A stretch of 64,000 nucleotides of DNA, from NCBI GenBank assembly GCA_944472155.2, contig OX235279.1, positions 49,511,564 to 49,575,563 of the forward strand, written 5' to 3'. The translations under genes and the position numbers were made by a program. Under the pieces are notes generated by a model. That model ran no database searches. It saw only the letters and a program-made list of their open reading frames with translations, and had not been told where the DNA came from. The DNA is from Trichobilharzia szidati. Taxonomy: Eukaryota > Platyhelminthes > Trematoda > Strigeidida > Schistosomatidae. Shown piece by piece: positions 47,901 through 58,400 of this stretch. Numbering within the stretch: position 1 is the stretch's first letter; the number at the start of each line of letters is the position of its first letter.

Positions 47901-50900
47901 AACTACTACTGTGTCAGTGCTACAGTGGTCGTATCATGAAATAGGGTAGACAGAACAGAGTAACAGTCATCAAGACGGTTGACCATTAAAATTTTACTCA
48001 GCGAATCAACAGCCAGGAAATATGTCATGAATTGTATATCGGCATTTCCGAGGCTGAAAAAATAAACATATTTGATATTAAACAGTTTTGTTTTCAGCAC
48101 GAGTAAGAGATTGTGTTCAGAAGGTTATTAGATAAACAATACTGAATCACAGTGTTTTAGGTAAAGTAAGATATCTTATCTCATGTTGTAGGGATTTGTA
48201 TCAGAATGAAGACGAAAATTAATATACATCTTGAGTGTCTTCTCGCCAAACAGTTTAATATATTAATCGACTTCATTTTACGTAGGGTTATCTATTTGAA
48301 CTAATATAATAAGCATGAAGGACAGGTATAACTTAAAAACTAACTATTGATCGTATGAGTTAGTCTGTATTAATTTCAAATTGACGAAGAAAGTATTGTC
48401 AAAGTAAAAAATAAAACACAAATTCAATTTCATGAATGACAGTGAGGAGAAGAATGCTATGAACTAAAAGTGATTAAAGTAACAAATAAAAGTGACTAAC
48501 AGTATAGTGGCAAACACTAACGTTTTAGAAATGACTTTGCCTGTTAAGTTGTTATATTACAAACTGCATAACCGAGTAGTTATGCCCTGTTTAAGTATAT
48601 ATGTGATAACATCAACAGGCTTCTAGATACATGTGATTCAGTATTCAAAGCTTTATTTCATGTCATGTTTCAGTCCCTTTCAACAACTACCTTTCGATCA
48701 CATCACATTTTCAGTGCCTGCTATCTTTAGGCACAGATCATGCACTCTAATCATCAACGTCCTCATAAAATCATAAATATTTCATATTACTTCAGAGCGT
48801 ACTTCTTTTTCTGTACTTCTCCATCTTCTTTCCAGGAGAAAATATGTTATTCGTTCAGAAAATGAAAGATCTAGTTGAAGAAACCTATAAAAATGGAATG
48901 GATCGACCAGTTGTTTTATTCGGTCATAGTATGGGAAGTTTATATACTTTAAACTTCCTTAAACATCAAACTAAAGAATGGAAGCAAAAGTATATTAAAG
49001 CGTTTGTTTCTGTAGGTGCACCACTTGGTGGAGCAGTTGAAACATTGGCATTTATAACACACGGTAAGAAGCTTTCCTAAGATTTTTGTTGTAATATATA
49101 TATATATATATATGTATATCCATTTATCCACAGTTAATGAATTTAGTTTACTGAATGACTAAACTAGTTATAGGTGATGCTATTCAAGAGTAACAGCCTA
49201 AGAAGCAAGGGATCACTCTCTCGAAACCCGTTCAAATGAATACCTGAACGACTTAAAAAACTTTTGACACATTTTAATATCGAACAATTATCAAGTATTG
49301 GTTTTGCAGGGATTTTGTTTGATTTCAATGAGGATTTCATCATAAGCTGACATCAGTTAGAGAACCACTGGAAAACCTGGGAGTACTGGACAGCTGTTTC
49401 GTCCTAGTTGGGGACTCTTCCACAGTACGCACCCACTGGGGTTCGAATTCAAGGATCATTGGATCAGGTCCCAGTGACTGAATGATCTACGAGCTCGCCT
49501 TGTAACCAGAAGGTCTTGGGTTCGAACCCCGGTGGGTGCGTACTGCGGGAGATTCTCAAACTGGGACGAAACAGCTGTCCAGTACTCCCAGGTTTTCCAG
49601 TGGTTCTCTAACTGATGTCAGCTCATGATGATATCCAACAATTGATTAGTGTCTGACACACACATACGCACACACACAGAACTCTAAAATGACATCAATA
49701 TTTTTATTGATAACCCAACATTTGGAAGTGAGTATAAAAGTGTAGTGAAAATAATGTAATACAACATAACAAAACGGCCCAAAAGTTATGCATTAGCTTC
49801 GATTTGTACGTTTCACTGCATAGACTAAATTTTCGGAGACATCAAATTGCCTTCTTTCTCTTCCCAGGGGATTAGTAAAACATTTGTGTGCTGACCTTTA
49901 TTTAATTCACCTATCTGAAATGTTTCATTTTGAGGATCTGACTTGAATGAACCAATATATCGTTAAATAAATAAACACTTAGGAATGTTTTTGAAGGCTT
50001 TACTGTTCACATGGATATCCCTACAGTTGGGTAGACTTTTAGCTATCTACTGGAGGTGTTAAAAGGGTTCGGTTTGAAACGTTTGAAATATCTCATGGTA
50101 ATGAGAGTGCCATAAAGTAATGAAATGTAGTGCTGAATATTGGAACTTCTGGAATTTTCGTATGATATCAAACAGTGGCTTTCACCTTTATGCTAGACAG
50201 TGTTATCTACGAGAATAGTCAACATTTTGAAACTCTTGTTATGAGAAAAACATCATCTATTCTGGTGATCCGTGTCTAAGGCTGACTGTCCATCGAAATC
50301 ATGTCATTCATCCGTTTACTTGGATTCAGACTAATCATTCGGTTGTCACGATTTTTCACCTTTTGATTGTTTGACATATTCCACACTGACTGATAAATAA
50401 AGAGAAATGATTGCAGTGACAGTTAGGATTCCAGAGATTTCTAGCATTTACGAGTAATAACACTCATGTCTAAGACATGAGTCTACATTTTGTTATCCCA
50501 ATCAGGTTAGTTTTCGTCATTGTGCTCGCACATACAAAAGTGGAGAGGACGTACATTGTGAGTAAAGTGGTGCTTTTATGTTACACACAGTATTGGTTTT
50601 AGAAGAAAATTTGTTACCAAACGATGATGTTTGTGATTACTTTTTTTAATTGACCCTAGTTATAAGGCCTGAGGACACTCTGTCGACTCTATCGATTATA
50701 TATCATATCATGTTCTGAATTCTGCTATTACTACATATTCAATATTCATTCCATCTTTCCCTTCGTCATTATTTTCATTCTCTTTACATAATATAGACCA
50801 GAATGGTTATGTTGACTTATGAGAGACAGTTATCCTGAAAGTTAATAATATGCTGGAAGAAAATTCAGCAGTGTTTCTCATTTGGAATTTTCTTGAATCG

Positions 50901-51743
50901 CTTTTAGTGGTTGGTTGATGAGGTGACAGATTTCTTCCCATGAAGCTGTGTACACAGAGAGTCTGTATTGTAAACACTCGGCTAATTCTGTTCACTATAC
51001 TACCTTCATTATGATGCACTCAAAATAAGTAACAAGATTTGGATTTCCAGCACTAATTTCAAATCAGAGCTTTATATACTTCAGAGACTTGGCACGACGT
51101 GAGTAGCATTTCCAAGAGCCAGTTGTAGACTTTGGTTTTATGTAGGGATTTTGTGTGATTGGTTGGAGGATTTCATCATAAGCTGACATCAGTTAGAGAA
51201 CCATTGGAAAACCTTGGAGTACTGGACAGCCGTTTCGTCCTAGTTGGGGACTCTTCAACAGTACGCAATTAGTTTGTTAATAGATTATAGTCCAAAGCAT
51301 ACATACGTGTGTGGTAATATGTAAAATTCTTATATTAAATTGAACACCAATATTACAAATATTACAATTATTAAGAATGATAACAAGAGTATGGTAATAA
51401 ATTCTCACAAGTCATAGTCATATTATATTCTTTTCATATTTTCAAGAGTTTGGTTTGTATTCATATTGATTATAAACTTCAGATGGACGAATGATCACAC
51501 CAAGAACGGAGGTAGAGAAATAAATTTTAGGTAGAAGGTTAAGTGCGTTGTATGTGTGTCAGTGTGTAAGTTAACAACTACGTCCAAATAGGAAAACAAA
51601 CGGTTAGTTCATAAGGTAAAACACAGTTTTTTTTTCTAGTTCAATGAAGAAATATCTCTTTTCAGTGACTTCATTTTCAAACTGTACAGTGGGAAAAAGG
51701 CATCATGTGACACTAGAAATTGCTCAGTCAATTTTAAAATCTT

Positions 51744-51793
<50 letters not shown>

Positions 51794-53458
51794 AGAGAGA
51801 GTTGTGAAGTGTACGAAGTGTTATGATCTGGCATAAAGATTTTAAAATTGTAGGTCAAGTGTTGTTGCACATAGGGGTGGACATAAGCGGTAGTTTATCC
51901 TTAACTCATTGTCAAATCATACTTCGGCTGGTAAATACCACATGAAAGTCAGCTGCATAAAAACACCGTTTAATACAGATAGATAAACGACTTTTAATTA
52001 CTTCAGAAACAATGTTATCTTTGAAAGCCAAACTAATAAAACTTGTCTTCTATGGCACTGTGATTTGGCTGGGAATGATTTCTTTCTTGATGTTTCTGTC
52101 GGTAAACCATCTAGGATATCCATTATTTAAAATAGTTGTGCGAAAGCCTTCTAATTCTAAGTCGACCGTATCTACAAATTCTACGAATTCTGGAGCACAG
52201 AGAATGGATAAGATTTCTCTTCCTGCCTAGAGGTACCCAACTATTAAATTTAGTGTGCTGAACTGTAAATGTCGGCTTTCGGTAGATCGACCTTTTTAAC
52301 GTTCCATCATCTGTTCAATCCAGCATCACATCTAAGAAGTGAAATGCGGAGTTCGATTCTTCTTTCGTAGTGAAAAGCATAGACGAGTAAGAACCACTAA
52401 ATTTTCTAAGTGACTCAGCAGTTGAACAATTTTCATCACAAATAGTGGTGTCATCAATATATCGGTCATACATATGCAGACTTGAGGTTGTTTCTTTCAA
52501 TGGTCCTCTCTCCAAGCTCGCCACGAAGACATCCGGTAGGAGAGGTCCTAATGAAGACCCAGTGGCGACCCCATCCCATTAGTTATAGATCACACCGTTA
52601 AATCTAAACTGCATGTTAAGTGTACATCTCAATAAAAGCTGCTTCAGATAGTTAGTCGGCACTCCAATATTTATGCATTCTGGGTCGATGTAATCACATA
52701 AATAACAAATAGTTTCTACTAATGGTACATTTGTAAATAACGAGCAATCATATGCTTACCTGTCACATTAATTCCATCAACGCAACTGACGAAGTCAAAA
52801 GTGTTCGAAAGACCATGTTTAAATAGATTTGATCTTACTGCTTCAAGGATCTCAGTTAGCCATTTTGCTGTAGAATGATAAGGAGAGTTCAGCATATCTA
52901 ATGTAGGTCGCAGAGGGACACCATGTCTATTCACTTTAGGGAGATCATTTAAACGAGGGATGGTTGAACCAAACGGCTTGAGATGTTCATGCATGTACGA
53001 AGTAATAATAGATTACTCTTTCAAATTTTTCAAAGTTTTTGATAATTCATTCTCAATACCTTCGGTTCTATCTTTCTGGTCGGTTGATTTTAAAAACTTT
53101 TCTTCATCGCAGTGAAATTTATTGATTTAATCCTCACGATTTAAAATAACTATGCTGGATCCTTTATCCAGATGAATTAATATTATATCTTTGTTATGCA
53201 ATAGTTCATTTAATTGTCTTTTATGCTCTTTTGATATCATCTGTCGTTGTTTGCATTGCGCTTTTAATTACTGAAAGTAGCAATACATTATGGCAGACTT
53301 GAATTGTTCTAGATCTTCACTAGACGTTGGAAGTAGATTCTGTGTCTGAGACATAAGATTTTCGACATGCACCGTTGGATATAATTCGTCAACTCTGGAT
53401 GAGATTGTACAAAACTTAGGACCGAGAGATTTTATTTGCATCTGAATGTCAGACAGTG

Positions 53459-53506
<48 letters not shown>

Positions 53507-55369
53507 AATGAGCAATTTCTAGTGCAATTTAATGCCTTTTTCCGTAATCTAAATACAACTGTACAGTTTGAAAATAAAGGCGTTGAAAAGAGATATTTCT
53601 TGACTGAACAAAAAACTGTGTTTTTCTTTAGGAGTTAATGCATATATTTCGCGATTTAAAAGGCCAATGCAAGTGTAATGACAAAAGGTTTGGGAAATTT
53701 ATAGGTGCAGAATGGGAGACTATATTCCTTTTCCATAGTCATAGGGCTGAAAATGTTGGTGATTCTATTACTCATCAGGCCGATCGAATTTCGTTCGTAA
53801 GGCGTCATTTCCATGTCAACTTTCTGTTGACAGGTGTTCACAATCAAAGCACATCTAATGACAGCATGGTTTGATGAGAACAGCTGACATTTTCAATGGA
53901 ATCGCGCAAATTGAAAGAATCTTGGACACTTACTTTCTGATTGTTTTCAGCACGTAGTGCGATGATAAGGTGAATATCATTTGGTGTATATGTGTAATAA
54001 AAATGTGAAAGCTTTTATCCTATTCATCATTAATAACCCTTTAAATTGATCTGATTAAGCTATCATCGGATGAAAATTTCACTTATAAACTAAATTTTCA
54101 TTATTATTCTAGAATAAATCCATGACATTGTTTAACAGTGCGCTAGATATCGCCGTGTCAACTAACTGTCAACTTCAACAATACCAATTTAGATCATTCT
54201 TAGTAACAGCATTTAAAAGCTACTTATGCTCAAAAAATGTACTGAAAATTAGGTAAGAAGTGCATTTTATGAAGCATAATCGGTTACTGTTTCCATACTT
54301 TAGTCTACAAGAAAACAAATTCCCTAGAATATATTCCCTATGGTTCATTACTGAAACTAGTAATTAACTTCTATTCTTGTCTATTTGCTTGTATTCAGTG
54401 GATATTCCCTTGTAAGTAGGCAGGAATCTCGGTTAGGCTTCACCACCAAGTATGCAAGTAAGGGACATCCTCTTTTAAAGCAGATTAGCATCTGTCAACT
54501 TCCAGCTAGTATTCAATCACTGTCGCCGTGTAAAGATAAACTCACCCTCCCTTCTCTGAATCCTACATCCGAAAGATCTGACTTTTACGTGACTTAAAAG
54601 TATTTCTGGCTTATGATACCTGTTATTGGATTATAACGACTGATGAATTCTTCTTCAGACTGCCTATCACGTCTTTTGTGTACTTTTCAGCGAGGTATTT
54701 TTCGATTTATACATTCTTTTAAGGCTGGGAACAAAATTTCAAGTCCGTTGGCAGCTCCACTTGTTCAAGATCATCTAGTGTTACCACTTACTTATGACAG
54801 AACACAATTATGGAGTTATGGAACATATATCCTTGGTTCTACTTTCTCTTAAATATGGTTGACTAGTAACAAAACTCATCATGGAATTACAATTTCCTAA
54901 TAATGTATATACGTAAAACTTGACAACTACCTTCTGTCAGATACAACTTATCCCACTTTATAAAGAAATTTAGTCGTCATGAAAATGTATCTGCTAGTCA
55001 GAAGTTATAAAATGAGTAATGTACAGGAAATTTAATAAAATAACTTGGTTGTCGGTCACACTAATAGACGCATAAATCCATCTTTGGCGCAATCGCCTTG
55101 TACACTGGTTTTCCAAAAATAAAAATTTCTATAATCTACTAGGAGTTTAGCTAGGCGTATCATGATTGATCCAAATAAGTTCAGTTATCCCGAGAAAATC
55201 TCGACTATGGCAATGCACTCACATTTAGTCACAAAATACGGTGGGAATATAATAAGAGTATTATAAAGTGATATAGTTAGATAGAGAGGAAAAGAGAGTT
55301 GAATAACTGAATCTTTGTTCATCAAATCAGCATCAAGCACTTACCTTCACAGTGCCGCAGTGCCTACTA

Positions 55370-55445
<76 letters not shown>

Positions 55446-58400
55446 AAATTACTATAAAAAACAGTAGGCAGCAAGATTAAATGAAGCTGTGAAGTTGTGT
55501 GTAAGTAGGCCTGAAAACTATATCCTATTGTTAATACTGCATCAATGTGTTATATGAAACGAACTTATAATATGGAATTATATTCCGTCACAGTGTCTGA
55601 ATTCTACTCCTGCCTTGATCTACTATGCAGATTTTTCGTTAGTTCTATCAGTTTAAAACTCATTATTACTTACTTACTTCTGCACTGACAGGCAGTAACT
55701 TTGGTGTGTTTTTTCGAAGCCCATATCCGTACCGTGACGTATTTCGTAGTATGTCATCACCTGCCGCTCTATTACCAAATGCAAAATTATGGTCTAAAGA
55801 AGAGCATTTAATTACCACACCGAATCGCAAATATACCGCTCACGATTATCGGGCTTATTTCGCTGACTCTGATTATCCCACAGGTATGTTTCTGTCCCAT
55901 ATATGTATATGTGCACTGTTTAGGGTCGTTTTGACAGTTGTTTTCACCTTTTTCCTCATACTTTTTGGTTCCGATCGGAATGTAGGGCTTCAAACTTGAG
56001 CTCTTTGAAGTTTCAGTAACTGTGATGCTTTGCGCCACATATAAACCTTCACTTCTTACCTGGTTCACTACAGGCTAATCGAGACTTAAGAATATGTCTG
56101 CTGGGAATTGAAATCGGATCACGAGTACGCTTGGCAAGCATTATACAATTGAGCTAGAGATTCTGTTTTGACTTACTTAATGTAAAATAGTTGGATTTTA
56201 ATTATTTGGGTTTTCAGATTTATTCGTAATTCTACTTAACACTGATGAGCAAATGCATAGAGTACTTACATTTCTAAAAACAGTTTTTTCCTCAATATAG
56301 TCACTTACACAGTGGATTTCAAATATGGCGAAAAGTTTAAAAAACGCTCCAGAACAATATTTTCTTCGAAAAATAAAGAAAAAAGGTAGATTTTGTAATA
56401 TTATCGTATTAAACTTCATGCATTTATTCCCCTTGATGAATTTGAATAAAGCAAGAACAACAGTGGTTTGTGCAGAATAATATGGTACCATCATTTATTT
56501 CGTTGGCTTCTCATCAGCTGCTTACAGCCCAAATAAATTATGAGGTTAATGTACAGAGAAGTTTTAACATACTTGAAATTTTTTTGTGATGTCAGTTGAC
56601 AGAAAGTTCCGCAATTAGTGAACAGTGCTCAGAAAATCACGCTTATGTAGTTTTTACCTTTAATATTGCAGCAACGGTCAACAGAAGATTGATTACGTCA
56701 CTAGCCAGGGCCTATCCAGCAACTAAGTTGGTTGCTCTGGTGCATTCAAAAGTTGACAGATACCCTTCTCATGTTAACTCCAACTGAGTATATAAATTTA
56801 CATGTGTCTGCGGGAGCAGTTATATTGGGAGAACAGAAAGAAGGGCACACCTCCGATTTTCTGAACATGTACTGGAAAGCCTACGTCTCAAGGGGACAAA
56901 CTCTTATAATAGCGCTATTATCAGACGTCTCCTCGATACAGGTCATGAGGTGGAAATCGCGAAATCCTTTAAAATTATCAATAGACAAAGGAGCTCGATT
57001 CTCCTCAAGTTCACCGAAGCAATTTCTATCAAACTCTTGAAACCCGATTTATGTGTTCTGAGAGAAGCAGTTATCAGTCTTTCTTTGCCCTGGTAACTGG
57101 ATGTCTTTATTCTTTCTTTCATTTTGATTATGTCATCTTTGGCTTTATCTCACCCCCCACCACTTGATGTAGTGTAATTTTGCTTGTCTCTTGGTTCTAT
57201 GACTTTAGTTGAACTCAGTACGTTGTTACCGAATTTATTAGTCAGTCATCATCTTACGTATCTCTCTTATTTATTACATAACTCCTTTACGATTGTATGC
57301 ATACATTTATTTTGTTTAAACCTGAACTTCCCGTGTAAAGTCTCTACATAAGGGTAATTTTCAGAGCACCGTTCACTAATTCTGGAACCGCCTGTCTACT
57401 GACATCATGTAAAATTTGCAAGAATGTTTAAACGTTTCTGAATATAAACTTAATTATCTAGGCTGTAAGTGGCTGATGAGGAGTCAACGAAATAAATGAT
57501 GGTGCCATATTATTCTGCAAAAACTGTTGTTCTTGCTTTATCGTATTAAAACTAGTTAACAGTTAAATAAGCACTGTTTGACTAGCGCCGAAATCCATTC
57601 ACAACAGTGATAACAGAAATGTCAGAAAACAAGCGGCTAAGCATTAAACTGCTAAACAGTTTAACTTACTGCTAGACTCTAATGCCTATTGCTAAATTTG
57701 CAGTAATAGATTGCAAAAGCAGTAGTTCTAAGTGATTAACTGCCTTGTATCACTTAAAGTTAAGGAGTACTGTAAAGTTTAAATAAAATACCTTGCGTTG
57801 AGTTGGTTCAAAGGTTACTCATGAAGATCATTCATGTAGTAAGAATTCTAAACCGTGGGTGTGCAGAGTACGCTAAACTTTGACCTCTGTTTTTACTTGA
57901 TGCCCTTCTTTTTATTGTTATTATCCCCTTGGGTTTCGAGTGGAAGATAGGACTTAAACAGAACGTTCCCATTTTGTCTAGTTCTCTACAATACTCTTTA
58001 GCTGGCTAGTCGGTTGCACGTAAGCTTTCATCTCCGCCTTACACGATCTCCTCCATGTCATCTTCAAACCATCACCGATTTCAGTTACTCTCGAGAGTTT
58101 GGTGCGCTATGTTCCCCAGCGTTCTCCATAGCGTGTGCCCGATCCATCTCCATTTCCTTTTGTATATTTGTTGGCTATGAGGATTCTTGTTTGGTTAGTT
58201 TCCGCAGTTCCTTGTTGGTCGTCATTTGATTTTCAGTATGGAACGGAGACAGTTATAGATGAATGTCTGCAGCTGGCTATTGGAGATCCTCCTCTCAACG
58301 CAGGCGAGAACTTTCTGAGGGCTATAAAGAATGGCTGAGGTGACATTAGTGTTGAAAATCCGAATCATGTTGTTCATGCAGAGTGAGGTAGACTTCCACA

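Noticed and set aside
54643..54852. Acceptor-like site and 70-codon frame with SSPLAAPL, loosely like exon 4 SSPAALLP
   Set aside because: Considered as a duplicated phospholipase exon, but similarity is limited to a few residues and no donor site was found.
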